Assembly: GCF_000018685.1 (NCBI RefSeq)
Contig: NC_010001.1
Span: forward strand, 2,186,001 to 2,250,000
Reading direction: 5' to 3'
Origin: Lachnoclostridium phytofermentans ISDg
GTDB taxonomy: Bacteria > Bacillota > Clostridia > Lachnospirales > Lachnospiraceae
Length of the DNA: 64,000 nt
Shown: positions 35,794 through 45,765 of the stretch, piece after piece
Layout of the letters: each line of letters begins with the position of its first letter
How positions within the stretch are numbered: the stretch's first letter is position 1
Made by a program: the position numbers and the translations under genes
Notes under the pieces: generated by a model
What the model was told of the DNA's origin: nothing
What the model saw: only the letters and a program-made list of their open reading frames with translations
The model's database searches: none

Positions 35794-37490
35794 CTACGAT
35801 AGTTTATATTTATGAAGCAGTCTCCATATTAGCTTCCCAAGTTCAGATATCAAAATAACGCTAAATGAAACTCCAAACAATTTCATCCACATCATTAAGT
35901 CAAGCGGGATGGTACCGAAAAATGCACCAGCAAACTGTATAATTAAGACTTGCAGCACAAAGGTAATAGAAATAACCAACAACATAATCTTATTTTTCAA
36001 TAAATGCTTAAAGATACTGACTGAGTGAAGTTCACGGCAATTAAAGGCGTTAAATAGTTGGAACAATGCAAACAATGTAAAAAGTACGGTGGACATTTGC
36101 GCTGTAGTCGCTCCTAAAAAGTTGAAGTTATACTGGCATAAAAAGATAATAGAAATATATGTTCCCATTAGCCCAATTCTTGTTAGCATAGCTTTCGATA
36201 TAATATTGTCACTCCGCTTTGTTGGAGGGCGGCTCATCAGATCGTCATAAATAGGCTCCAGACCTAAAGTAAGCGCAGGTGGGCCATCCATAATAATGTT
36301 GATCCATAAGAGTTGTAAGGCTGTAAAGGGTTCTTTGAGTCCCAAAATGATCGATATAAAGACAACGATAACAGAGGATACATTTACTGTCAGCGGGAAC
36401 TGAATAAACCGCTTAAAGTTTTCGTAAATCCCACGTCCCCAGGCAATTGCCTTAACAATAGTTGAAAAGGAGTCATCAAGAAGAACGATGTCACTAGCTT
36501 CTTTGGACACTTCTGTACCAGAGATGCCCATGGCTATACCCACATCGGCATTTTTAAGTGCAGGCGCGTCATTGATACCGTCCCCTGTGACAGCAACTAC
36601 ATTTCCCTGTGCCTTAAGCAGTTTGACAACACGCATTTTTATGGTTGGAGTACTTCGAGCGATAACACTAATTTTAGGAATCATATTTAATAACTCATCA
36701 TCGTTTAAATCAATAATGTCTTTTGCTTCAACAGCAATGTGTTCTCCACTTAAAATATGAAGTTCATTGGCAATAGCAGTAGCAGTGACGATATTATCTC
36801 CTGTCAGTATTTTTAAATCAATACCAGCAAGACGGCAATTTTTAACTGCTTCGTATACATCAGCACGCAGTGGATCGGATATTGTGATAAAGCCATCAAA
36901 AACCATATCAGTCTCCATTGCAGTATGGTGACGCTCATCATTATAGTCCCTCATATCATCAAGTTCTTTGTGTGCAAAGGCTATTACACGCATGGCTTTT
37001 TTCTGGGCCTTTGTAATGTATTGTTCAATCTCAGTTTTTCTGGTATCAGAAATGTCACACATCGTAAATACACATTCTGGGCTGCCCTTTACATATGAAA
37101 TGATTTTACCATCCACCTTGCTGATGGTTGTCATGTGCTTTAGCTCGGAGGAAAATGGAAAAGCATGTAGCACTTCATGATCTGAACGTTCGTCTTTATA
37201 GGATTTCTCGCTATTTTTTCTGATATCAGAACGCTCATAAAAGTTTAACATCGCACATTCTGTAGGATTCCCGATAAAAGTACCATCCTTAGAAATGTCT
37301 GCGGTTGTGTTAAGACAGATATTATGAACAATCCAATTTGATGACAGCTCCGATGGTTTTTCGTGCCACTTGTTGTCATAGAACGCTGAGACCGTCATTT
37401 TATTCTCAGTCAGTGTGCCGGTTTTATCCGAGCATATTACATTAATGCAACCAACGGTTTCGGAGGCAATCGTTTTTACTTTCCATAAAT
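35794..37490 (-). pseudogene. 5'-truncated P-type (Ca2+-type) ATPase
   Basis: The C-terminal portion of a P2-type ATPase. The preserved frame reads from about 37490 through the phosphorylation motif ICSDKTGTLT (about 37420-37450), the nucleotide-binding domain, TGDGIND, NVSSVIVVF and a C-terminal membrane domain with IIMDGPPALTLGLEP. Upstream of 37490 the frame meets stops, and the N-terminal membrane helices plus actuator domain (about 300 residues) are missing. The longest ATG-initiated frame begins only at 37398, after the phosphorylated Asp. It cannot form a functional pump. The break lies about 300 bases from the IS30-like element, suggesting a rearrangement linked to it. Confidence 0.85.
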
Positions 37491-37553
37491 TCCTTCACTA
37501 CAATTCCTCCACATATAAATATTTGGTATCTGATAATTTTTTTACAAAATAAA

Positions 37554-37625
37554 AGACTCGTGTATAGCACTAGAGCTATACACGAGTCTAAAAAATCATG
37601 TATGGCAAATAGAAGCTATACATGA
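37554..37625. repeat. Two related tandem hairpins
   Basis: First stem AGACTCGTGTATAGC (37554-37568) with its complement at 37575-37589, perfect 15 bp, followed by a run of six A. Second stem TCATGTATGGC (37596-37606) with GCTATACATGA (37615-37625). Their arms are diverged copies of each other, so one hairpin was duplicated. They sit between the broken ATPase and the insertion sequence. Confidence 0.7.
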
Positions 37626-37762
37626 GTCTCGTTTATTAAGACAAGCCAGACTTTTTACAGTCAGTATGTTGACTTGGCACGTAGAAATCTACGCAAACTA
37701 CTCCCTCACGAGTATTTTAAGTTGTTGGAGTATTATACCATGCAGAAAGGACGTAGTCAAGG

Positions 37763-37789
37763 ATTCGATTACTACAAAATACTTATTTG
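37763..37789 (+). repeat. Left part of a 22-bp tandem-repeat array interrupted by the IS
   Basis: ATTCGATTACTAC followed by AAAATACTTATTTG, matching the unit found four times right of the insertion sequence (39462-39544). Confidence 0.65.
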
Positions 37790-39458
37790 TTGATTGAAAA
37801 ACTAGATTCCATTTTTAAATATTAAATATGGAATTTACTCTTTCTTAAACTCCAGTACTCCTTTACTATAAGATTGTATTCCCAATCCGCAGTGAAAGGA
37901 GTTTATTTATGTGTAAATTAATACCCGGGAATCAAAAACATCTTACATTAGATAACAGAGTTTACATTGAAAAATCCTTGGATAACAACATGCCCTTTAG
38001 TGAAATCGCTAAGTATATTTGCAAGGATCCATCTACCATTTCCAAAGAGGTTAGGAAGCACCGCATATTAAATCCCAGAAATGATTTCATTAACTTCAAC
38101 CACTGTACTGATCGTCGTGATTGCAAGCTCAGAAATGTCTGCAATCGCTCAATCCCATGCAAGAAGCAGTGTAGTTCCTGTATCGAATGTAATGCTCATT
38201 GCATTAAATTTGTCGTAGAGGTATGTTCGACGATTTTGAAATACCCCTATGTCTGTAATGGTTGCCCGAAAAAGGTTCAATGTAGGCTTGATAAATACTT
38301 CTACAAAGCTGTTACCTCAAATAAGGAATATAAGACTATTTTGGTTGAATCCAGAAACGGAATCAATATATCGGAGGTAGACCTTAAGCTTATGGATAGT
38401 ATAGTTTCACCTTTAATCCTACAGGGACAGAGCCCTTATCAGATTGTTCAAAGCCATCCTGAAATTAAATGCACTGAAAAAACAATCTATAATTACATAG
38501 CCTCTGGTGCTCTTTCCGTAAAAAATCTCGATCTCCCCCGGAAAGTAAAGTACAAACTCCGTAAACTTCATCCATCAGAAATCAATGATAAAGGTATTTT
38601 TGAAGGTCGCTCCTACAAAGATTTTCTTAGCTATATACAAGCCTATCCTGATTCAAATGTTGTGGAAATGGATACCGTAGTTGGTTGCGAAGGTAGTCAC
38701 AAGGTATTTCTTACCCTGTTTTTCCGAAACTGTAAACTGATGTTGATCTACCTTCTTCCGGATAAAACAACTACATCTGTTAAAAAAGTATTTGACCGTC
38801 TTGAAGAAAAAATTTCAACACTTGGGTTTTGCAAAACCTTTCCTGTTATCTTAACTGACAGGGGGGGCGAATTTTTAAAGCCTGATGAACTTGAAACTGG
38901 AATCGATAATGTCATTCGAACATCTATTTATTATTGTGACCCCATGGCATCATGGCAGAAACCTGGTATCGAAAAGAACCATGAATTTATACGTTATGTC
39001 CTTCCGAAAGGTTCTACATTTGACACCCTCACCCAATGGGATGTTACAAAACTTGCAAGTCATATCAATAGTACAGCAAGAGCCAGCTTAAATGGTCTAG
39101 CCCCCATTAAACTGGCCCAAATGCTGCTTGATAATAATGCAGTATATGCATTCGGACTAAGGGAGATACCACCCAATGATATCATACTGACCCCCGAACT
39201 GCTGAAAAAGTAACCCATAACTTTTAGCCAATCTGCGGATGAAGAATCGTCAATATCCTATCCCTGACGGGTGGAATTTAGTCTTGCACAAAACTCTCCA
39301 GTCGTCTGTTTGCCATGCAGTTTTTTTATTCCGATCATTCCTGTTAGCCTATTATACTATATTTTTTTTATTTATAATATAGCTCAAACCTAGATAAAAT
39401 GGAATTTAGCCTGCATACTGGAATTTAACTTTACACTGGAATTTAACTTTTCATTCAA
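37790..39458 (+). mobile_element. IS30-like insertion sequence, complete (about 1.67 kb)
   Basis: Terminal inverted repeats of 22 bp at 37790-37811 (begins TTGATTGAAAAACTAG) and 39437-39458 (its complement begins TTGAATGAAAAGTTAA), 18/22 identical. One transposase gene inside. Several subterminal TGGAATTTA copies lie near the right end (about 39290, 39403, 39418, 39437) and one near the left (about 37839), likely transposase-binding sites. Both flanks carry the same 14-bp repeat unit (13/14 identical), but this belongs to a pre-existing array, so no clear short target duplication can be claimed. Confidence 0.8.
37909..39213 (+). CDS. IS30-family transposase
   Basis: 434 residues. N-terminal HTH (about 12-50: LTLDNRVYIEKSLDNNMPF, then the ISKEVRKH recognition helix), a cysteine-rich segment (about 65-125, eleven or more Cys) and a DDE catalytic domain: Asp in VVEMDTVVG near 260, Asp in VILTDRGGEF near 325, Glu in PGIEKNHEFIR near 360. 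Intact frame, so potentially active. ATG with GAAAGGAG upstream. Longer than classical IS30 transposases because of the Cys-rich insert, as in other clostridial members. Confidence 0.88.
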   Translation: MCKLIPGNQKHLTLDNRVYIEKSLDNNMPFSEIAKYICKDPSTISKEVRKHRILNPRNDFINFNHCTDRRDCKLRNVCNRSIPCKKQCSSCIECNAHCIKFVVEVCSTILKYPYVCNGCPKKVQCRLDKYFYKAVTSNKEYKTILVESRNGINISEVDLKLMDSIVSPLILQGQSPYQIVQSHPEIKCTEKTIYNYIASGALSVKNLDLPRKVKYKLRKLHPSEINDKGIFEGRSYKDFLSYIQAYPDSNVVEMDTVVGCEGSHKVFLTLFFRNCKLMLIYLLPDKTTTSVKKVFDRLEEKISTLGFCKTFPVILTDRGGEFLKPDELETGIDNVIRTSIYYCDPMASWQKPGIEKNHEFIRYVLPKGSTFDTLTQWDVTKLASHINSTARASLNGLAPIKLAQMLLDNNAVYAFGLREIPPNDIILTPELLKK

Positions 39459-39461
39459 CCC

Positions 39462-39544
39462 AAAATACTTATTCGATTACTGCAAAATGCTTATTCAAAT
39501 ACAGTAAAATGCTAATTTATTACTGCAAAATACTAATAATACGG
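39462..39544 (+). repeat. 22-bp tandem repeats right of the IS
   Basis: Units start at 39462, 39484, 39506 and 39527, consensus AAAATGCTTATTCGATTAC plus three bases. The last unit is partial. The array continues left of the IS (37763-37789), so the element landed in it. Confidence 0.75.
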
Positions 39545-39607
39545 AATCTAATATGTAACAAAACGAGAAGCCTGAAAATTATTAAGGATTTTTAAATTTA
39601 AGTTATA

Positions 39608-39650
39608 TTAATTGCTGCCTTGGTATATTATATATCAAGGCAGCAATTAA
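39608..39650 (-). terminator. Terminator of the MgtA-like ATPase gene
   Basis: TTAATTGCTGCCTTG (39608-39622) pairs with CAAGGCAGCAATTAA (39636-39650), followed on the minus strand by AT-rich sequence. Confidence 0.8.
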
Positions 39651-39681
39651 TGCGCTATTAAAAGTAAAGCCAATTTTCAAT

Positions 39682-42222
39682 TTATATTTTCGTACTTCTG
39701 ACTAAATTATTAGCTTTTCTAGCTAGAATATTTGTTTGAAATGAGTTAAGTGCTACTTTAGCTAGGTCAAGAAGGAAAATGAAAACTCCAGTAACTATTG
39801 ATAAAGTTGCAAAATCAGTTAATGGCAGAGGAGTAAACCCCATAAAGTCTGCGGTAAAAGGAATATAAGTTAAAGCCACTGATAAAGCCATGAAAAACAC
39901 AACGGAGCCTAATAGTAAGCGGGAAGGTTTTGTTCCTTTCCAAAAGAAGTTTTTACTCCGGACAGAGATAATAACCAAAAGTTGTGTAAAATTATAAAAC
40001 AAAAATAGGTTAGTTTGAGTTAAAGCATTTGCTTCTGTACCGACAAGCATAAAGTAAGCTAAATAGTAGACTGCGGTAAAAATGCCTAAGCCCAAAGAAG
40101 TTTTCATTAAGGACTTAACTTGACTGACAACTTGAGGTTTGCTAACTTCCTCATCATCGACGCTATCGGAAAATACGCTCATAAGTGGCATATCTTGAAT
40201 TAAATTACCAATCAAAAGTTGAATTGGTAACATTGGTACGTCTGCGGAGAAGGCTACATAGAAAAACGCTAATGAAAAGAAATTTCCTATATTTCCGATC
40301 ATGGCATGCTTGATATATTTATTAATGTTAACAAAAATACTTCTGCCATAACGAATTCCATCCACAATTACTTTTAGTTCATCTTCAAGTAAAACAATGT
40401 CAGCACTGTCCTTTGCAACATCAGTCGCATTATGAACTGCAACAGCGACATCCGCTAACTTTAGCGAAGGAGCATCATTAATACCGTCACCTTGATACCC
40501 TACAACATTATTAAGTTTAAGTCGCTTTATTATGTTGTATTTTTGTTCCGGTGTGACTCTGGCGAAAACAGAACATTCCTTGATTGCTTTATCCAGTTGT
40601 AAATCAGTCATCTTTTCAACTTCGTTACCAGAATAAATTTTTTCACCATCCTGTACTAAACCAATTTCTTTTCCAATATAAGCTGCTACTTCTAAACTAT
40701 CGCCTGTTAAAATCTTGACCGTTATACCTAACTCTTTTGCTTGGTTGATTGTTGCTTTTGCTGTCTTACGAAGAGGGTCAAGTAACTTAGCAAAACCAAG
40801 GAAAATCAAATCTTTTTCATTAGATAAGATGTCAAATTCAGAACAGTAGTCAATTTGTTTATAGGCAATTGCTAATTGACGCATGCCTTGTTTACCGGAC
40901 TGTACAATTAACTGATTGAAGTTTTGACTATCGTTTGTTTGAGAAAGCGAAAGCAAAGTTTCAGGTGAACCAATAACCACTAGATATGATGTGTTTTCAT
41001 AAGGATTTTTTACAATTACCCTTCTTCTTCTTGCTGCAGGATCAAAAGGCAGAGAATTCACTTGTACCCAATCTTCAACCTGTGCTTTAATTGATTTCGG
41101 TATATATTGCAAAAATGCGCGATCAAATGAAGTAACATACTTTTTATTCTTTACATTCAAATCTTCAATTGAAGCATAGGCTAATTTTTGGAAGAATTCT
41201 TTATCTTCAGATATAATCTCCTTAATGGTTAAACAATCCTGGGTAAGAGTACCAGTCTTGTCGGTACAAAGAATATTGACTCTTCCTAAGTCTTCTATTG
41301 CAGAGAGTCTTTTTACGATAACTTTCTGTTTTGCTAACTGCAGTGCACCGTATGAAAGGTTAATGGTAGTAATCATTGGTAATGCTTCCGGAACGACTGT
41401 CATTGCTAGAGCGATTGTAAACAACATTACCTCAGCCAAATCATTAGCGCTGTGTATACTGATAATTTTAGCAGATAACATGAGCACGATTGTGGCACCA
41501 ATCATGCGCAATATTGAAAAGCTAAATTCAGTTAAAGACTTTTGATATTGAGTAACTTTTTTTGTATCTTTAGACAGTAAGGCAATTTTACCAAGCTCTG
41601 TTTGATTACCGGTTGCATATACCACACATTGACATTGACCTCTTTCAATGACGCTTCCTGAAAAAAGAAGAGTGGTATTCAAGTCCTTGTGAGCACATCC
41701 TTTACTTACAGGGACTGATTCACCGGTTAATTGTGATTCATTCACAGAAAGATTACTAGATTCCATTATTTTTAGGTCGGCAGGGACGATATCTCCGGCT
41801 CGTAAGATAATCGTATCTCCTGGTACAAGCTGATGAACATCAATTAAAACCTGTTCACTATCTCTAATCACTAAAACTTTGCGTTCAATTAATTCAGAGA
41901 GCTTTTCGACTGCCTTACCTGAACGATATTCTTGCACAAAACTTAGTACAGAGTTTAAAATAACAATGGTCATGATAATAATAGTTCCGGAATAGTCTTC
42001 CATAAAAGCAGATAGAACAGCGGCAAAGATAAGAATAAAGTTTAGTGGATTAATAAATTGCTTACAAAAAGTCTTCCAACTAGTTAATTTTTCTTTAACA
42101 AAGGAATTTTCTCCGAATAGTTCCAGTTTTGTTTTAACTTGATCAGAAGTCAAACCGTTTGGTGAGTAATTTTTAACAGCAGATTCAACAAAAGATTTTT
42201 TAAATTGAGACATATGCAACAC
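39682..42222 (-). CDS. P-type cation-transporting ATPase, MgtA-like
   Basis: 846 residues, complete. Actuator motif LTGESVPV near 165, phosphorylation site LCTDKTGTLT near 320, hinge GDGINDAPSLKLADVAVAV near 590-610, and ten predicted membrane segments. The RRRRVIV motif near 405 and the membrane sequence LLIGNLIQDMPLMSVFSDSVDDEEVSKPQ (positions about 690-720) are like P3B Mg2+-importing ATPases rather than Ca2+ pumps. Probably imports Mg2+ or another cation under limitation; ion not certain. ATG 42222; ribosome binding site AAGGAG just upstream. Next to an unrelated truncated P2-type ATPase across the IS. Confidence 0.85.
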   Translation of the reverse strand: MLHMSQFKKSFVESAVKNYSPNGLTSDQVKTKLELFGENSFVKEKLTSWKTFCKQFINPLNFILIFAAVLSAFMEDYSGTIIIMTIVILNSVLSFVQEYRSGKAVEKLSELIERKVLVIRDSEQVLIDVHQLVPGDTIILRAGDIVPADLKIMESSNLSVNESQLTGESVPVSKGCAHKDLNTTLLFSGSVIERGQCQCVVYATGNQTELGKIALLSKDTKKVTQYQKSLTEFSFSILRMIGATIVLMLSAKIISIHSANDLAEVMLFTIALAMTVVPEALPMITTINLSYGALQLAKQKVIVKRLSAIEDLGRVNILCTDKTGTLTQDCLTIKEIISEDKEFFQKLAYASIEDLNVKNKKYVTSFDRAFLQYIPKSIKAQVEDWVQVNSLPFDPAARRRRVIVKNPYENTSYLVVIGSPETLLSLSQTNDSQNFNQLIVQSGKQGMRQLAIAYKQIDYCSEFDILSNEKDLIFLGFAKLLDPLRKTAKATINQAKELGITVKILTGDSLEVAAYIGKEIGLVQDGEKIYSGNEVEKMTDLQLDKAIKECSVFARVTPEQKYNIIKRLKLNNVVGYQGDGINDAPSLKLADVAVAVHNATDVAKDSADIVLLEDELKVIVDGIRYGRSIFVNINKYIKHAMIGNIGNFFSLAFFYVAFSADVPMLPIQLLIGNLIQDMPLMSVFSDSVDDEEVSKPQVVSQVKSLMKTSLGLGIFTAVYYLAYFMLVGTEANALTQTNLFLFYNFTQLLVIISVRSKNFFWKGTKPSRLLLGSVVFFMALSVALTYIPFTADFMGFTPLPLTDFATLSIVTGVFIFLLDLAKVALNSFQTNILARKANNLVRSTKI

Positions 42223-42371
42223 TCCTTAACATTTATACTACAATATATTGTTTTTTTTTTATTTTGTTACACGTAGAACAATGATATCTATTTTTATTGC
42301 AACATCTGTTACAATAATGGAACATTATATATGAATGAAAGGGAATGCGAACTTTCCTAGACATGAATAAA

Positions 42372-42396
42372 AGAGTCGGTATAGAACACCGGCTCT
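42372..42396 (-). terminator. Terminator of the XRE-DUF1232 gene
   Basis: AGAGTCGGT (42372-42380) pairs with ACCGGCTCT (42388-42396, one G-T pair); on the minus strand a TTTTATT tract follows. Confidence 0.75.
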
Positions 42397-42493
42397 CAGA
42401 CTATAGACAAGTTATTGTACCTTTAATTATGTTACATAAAATAAACGCCATAATTTATGTGATAACGCTACTAATTAGCTATAGTTATGTTTG

Positions 42494-43168
42494 TTATAAA
42501 GAAATATGAAATTCTTGTGAAAGACGGTTTACAGTTAAAGTGACTGCGATAGCGTCATCTAAATATCCTATAGGGAAAGCATAATCTGGAATGGCGTCTG
42601 GCATATGAATAAAATAAAGTAAAGTGCTTCCGATTACAGCTTTTGCACCTGGTTCGATATCTTTTGAACGAAACAATTCAAATAGTGCATTCAATTGATT
42701 AATGATGGCTCCTGCTCCATTTAACTCGTTTAGCTTGGATACAAAATTGTTAAGAATAAGATCTTTTCCTGCCGATGTTTTCGCGTACAACTCGTATTTT
42801 TTTAATTCTTTTTGTATATCGTTTATAATTTCATCCAACTCTAGATCAAATGATTTCAGTACATCGCAAATCATATTCATTATGATATTAGAATCAGTAT
42901 TCATTTTTTCACTGACACCGATGCCAACTGAATTTAATAATTGTTCAATCGGTATATTTAATTGTTTGGAAAATACTTGTAGGTGGTGTATATTAGCAGG
43001 TTGCTTGTTAGACAATATTCTGGATATACTAGCAGAACTAATTCCAGATAGTTCGCTTAATTTCCGTAAAGACAAAGACTGCTCTGTCATTGCCGTCTTT
43101 ATGATAGCTCCTAATTCTGTCATATCATTGCACGGTATAGAATCTGAATATCCTTTATCTAAGCACAC
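42494..43168 (-). CDS. XRE-type HTH protein with C-terminal DUF1232
   Basis: 224 residues. HTH at about 20-75 (LRKLSELSGISSASISRILS), a helical linker, and a C-terminal DUF1232/YkvA-like segment (LLYFIHMPDAIPDYAFPIGY, then LDDAIAV near 200-210). DUF1232 proteins are small membrane-associated or unknown; here it is fused to a DNA-binding domain. Start assigned to GTG 43168 with only a weak GGATGTGATG; an internal ATG at codon 16 is another option but lacks a ribosome binding site. Function unknown; probably a regulator. Confidence 0.75.
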   Translation of the reverse strand: MCLDKGYSDSIPCNDMTELGAIIKTAMTEQSLSLRKLSELSGISSASISRILSNKQPANIHHLQVFSKQLNIPIEQLLNSVGIGVSEKMNTDSNIIMNMICDVLKSFDLELDEIINDIQKELKKYELYAKTSAGKDLILNNFVSKLNELNGAGAIINQLNALFELFRSKDIEPGAKAVIGSTLLYFIHMPDAIPDYAFPIGYLDDAIAVTLTVNRLSQEFHISL

Positions 43169-43468
43169 GCCATCACATCCATCTAAAAATTTATATTATA
43201 CTAATTATATTAAGACAATTCAGAACTTATGAGAGAATTATTAAGAATGCTAAGGTAATGCAATGCTTGACCTTATATCCAATTTAAGTTCTTTGTATTT
43301 CTAGTATATGCTCATCATAGTCTGTGATGTGAAACGAGTAATATTTATTCTAACTATAATTTTCAGTTAAAAATCTATGTTTTACATTCTTATACAAAAA
43401 GAAAAGTAACACATAAAGAGATTTTGAAGAATATCATAATATGAGTAAATTTATATAAAGGTGATAAT

Positions 43469-45334
43469 ATGGCAACAGTATCAGGTCTACTCGATTTTGA
43501 CAGAAATAGAAGTGCTACTATTGATGCTGGAGATTCAGGTATAGCTAATGTACCAGTTGTACTACAGAATATAGCTACAGATGTAAGTCTTGTTGTTCTT
43601 ACAGATGCCGCAGGAAATTATGTATTTATTAATGTTCCAAATGGTAGCTATAGAATAGTAGAGGCCTTTGGAACTACTGGAGGAGTGGCATCGCCAGGCG
43701 ATTTTACGAATGCAGTAGTAGGATCAGTTCCTACAGCTGTTACACCACCTATCAGTTTTGTAACGAATCCTCCTTCAGGGTCAACAAATCTGGACTGTTT
43801 AACTCCTAATACCATATTTATAACGGTAACAGGAGCTGATATAACAAATCAAAATATCTTAAATGGTCCAGTAATTTATACACCTATACAAACTATACTG
43901 GATCCATGTACAACTTTGTCCACTACAAATCTTATTACAGATGCAGATAACGGAACATTTGGATTCTTTCTACCAGGTACACCAGCGAATACAGGACCTG
44001 CTACCGCACCATATCCAGGTGCTACGCCAGACTTTACGTATGTAGTACCAGATCCAACCACGTTTACACCAACGGATGGAGAATATACTGTACAAAATAT
44101 TATGACTGATGCTATGAGTAATGTGATAGGGGCTTGGTGGCGCATTGCTGACCATACTACAGGAAATGAAACAGGAAGAATGATGGTAGTGAATGGTTTT
44201 AACCCAGGTGCTGTATTTTTTAGATCAACAGTATCGGTTACACCGAATACAAACTTTTTATTTAGCACATGGATTCTAAATCTCTTTAAGGTAACGGGAT
44301 TTCCACCAGCTCAGTTAGGCGTTAGAATACTGGATCAAAACGGTAACACATTGTTTCAACAAACATTAGGAGTTCTAATCCCAGAAAATACAAATGCACC
44401 AGAGTGGAAACAAATAGGAACTGTCATTAATTCACTAAATAATACTCAACTCACAGTAGAATTTTTCAGTGAAGGTGAAGCTGTTATTGGGAATGATTAT
44501 GCGATTGATGACGTTGCTTTAAATCCAATCACAGTTCCAATATTTACTCCAGTAAAATCAAGTAATGCGCAAACTGCACTTGTTGGAGATATCGTAACGT
44601 ATACAGTTCAATTAACAAATACTTGTACTAGTTCTTTAACAGATGTATTTTTTGAAGATATAATTCCACTTGGTTTAACATTTATACCTGGAAGTGTAAC
44701 GGTTAATGGAGTATCTCAGCCAGGAGTAGATCCTAATGTAGGTTTTACATTACCAGATATTGTAGGTGGTACAACTACTGTAGTAACTTTTCAAGTAAGA
44801 GTTGAAGGTATACCTAATCCAAATCCTGCTATTAATGTAGCAACTATCGATTACTCTTATACACCTGTAGAGGGTGGTATACCAATGACCTTTTCAGAAG
44901 ATTCTAATCAAGTTCCACTTCTAGTTGAAGAAGTCGCAACAGAAGCAGACCTTGCTGTAGTAAAATCAAGTGTTCAACAAACTGCAGTACCAGGAGAGAC
45001 GTTCAGCTATACGATTGTAGTTTCAAATCTCGGCCCAGCCGATGCAGAGAGTGTCCTTCTAACGGATATTATACCATCTTCTATTCTTAGTCCACAGTAC
45101 TCGCTGGACGATGGAGTAACTTTCCAGCCATGGACAGGTAGTCTTAATTTAGGAACTGTAGAGGCAGAAGGGGTAAGAGTTATCATAATAGGAGGAACCG
45201 TAAGCCTGACAGCAACAGGAGATATTACAAATACAGCGGTAGTTAGTTCACCTACACCGGATCCTAATCTGGAGAATAACACGTCTACGCTAAAGACACC
45301 AGTAGCAGCCATAGTAAGAGGAGTACCATTTTAA
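43469..45334 (+). CDS. DUF11/SdrD-B-like repeat protein, no signal peptide
   Basis: 621 residues. An N-terminal SdrD-B/Cna-B-like beta domain (about 1-90: GLLDFDRNRSATIDAGDSGI, VVLTDAAGNYVF), a middle beta-sandwich region (about 150-350, carbohydrate-binding look: WWRIADHTTGNETGRMMVVN near 228-248), then two DUF11 repeats (about 358-490 and 500-605). No signal peptide, LPXTG or membrane anchor is visible, which is strange for such modules; proteins of this kind occur in spore coats/exosporia. AAAGGTGATA precedes the ATG. A piece of a further DUF11 repeat follows the stop (45342-45434). Confidence 0.8.
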   Translation: MATVSGLLDFDRNRSATIDAGDSGIANVPVVLQNIATDVSLVVLTDAAGNYVFINVPNGSYRIVEAFGTTGGVASPGDFTNAVVGSVPTAVTPPISFVTNPPSGSTNLDCLTPNTIFITVTGADITNQNILNGPVIYTPIQTILDPCTTLSTTNLITDADNGTFGFFLPGTPANTGPATAPYPGATPDFTYVVPDPTTFTPTDGEYTVQNIMTDAMSNVIGAWWRIADHTTGNETGRMMVVNGFNPGAVFFRSTVSVTPNTNFLFSTWILNLFKVTGFPPAQLGVRILDQNGNTLFQQTLGVLIPENTNAPEWKQIGTVINSLNNTQLTVEFFSEGEAVIGNDYAIDDVALNPITVPIFTPVKSSNAQTALVGDIVTYTVQLTNTCTSSLTDVFFEDIIPLGLTFIPGSVTVNGVSQPGVDPNVGFTLPDIVGGTTTVVTFQVRVEGIPNPNPAINVATIDYSYTPVEGGIPMTFSEDSNQVPLLVEEVATEADLAVVKSSVQQTAVPGETFSYTIVVSNLGPADAESVLLTDIIPSSILSPQYSLDDGVTFQPWTGSLNLGTVEAEGVRVIIIGGTVSLTATGDITNTAVVSSPTPDPNLENNTSTLKTPVAAIVRGVPF

Positions 45335-45341
45335 TCTTTGA

Positions 45342-45434
45342 CCAGGGGCCCTTAATTTAGGAACATTACCAGCAGGAGCGGTAGTAACTATTTCTGCGAT
45401 CGAAATAACTTTTAGTGATTTCAATCTTAATTAA
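45342..45434 (+). pseudogene. Remnant of an extra DUF11 repeat
   Basis: Directly after the stop of the DUF11 gene the frame starting 45342 reads PGALNLGTLPAGAVVTISAI and ends at 45434. It corresponds to WTGSLNLGTVEAEGVRVIII in the last intact repeat. The original protein was longer; recombination or deletion between repeats shortened it. Confidence 0.65.
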
Positions 45435-45765
45435 AGTTGTGTAATTTCAAGAAGGCATCAGGAAAGTATCCTGGTGCCTTTATCTTAATAAAATTTATGA
45501 AGAAATATTAAAAATTCTATACCAAACGATGAGAAGATTGTGATAGCCAAGTAATTACTATCACCGTGGTAACAAACTAGGAATCAAAAATTTGGAAGAT
45601 TTTAATATTTGTTGTTGAAATAAATCTACTAAAGATATACAATTATGAAAAATAATATTTAACAGTGAAATTATTGTTTTTTAGTGGACATGAATTATTG
45701 TAATATCAATGAGATATTAATATTAATCCGAAACCTTAACAATATTTTTAGAAGGAGGATTTACC
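45435..45765. other. Intergenic stretch
   Basis: Holds the terminator at 45452-45480 and otherwise AT-rich sequence; no gene or RNA recognised. Confidence 0.5.
45452..45480 (+). terminator. Terminator of the DUF11 gene
   Basis: Twelve-bp stem AAGGCATCAGGA/TCCTGGTGCCTT (one G-T pair) with loop AAGTA, then TTATCTT. Confidence 0.8.

Noticed and set aside
35794..37398. The 534-codon ATPase ORF as an intact gene
   Set aside because: The ATG at 37398 lies after the catalytic aspartate motif, and coding similarity continues upstream to about 37490 before breaking; it is a truncated pseudogene.
43876..44268. 130-codon minus-strand ORF inside the DUF11 gene
   Set aside because: Opposite a long coding region with clear domain structure and no ribosome binding site; a shadow.
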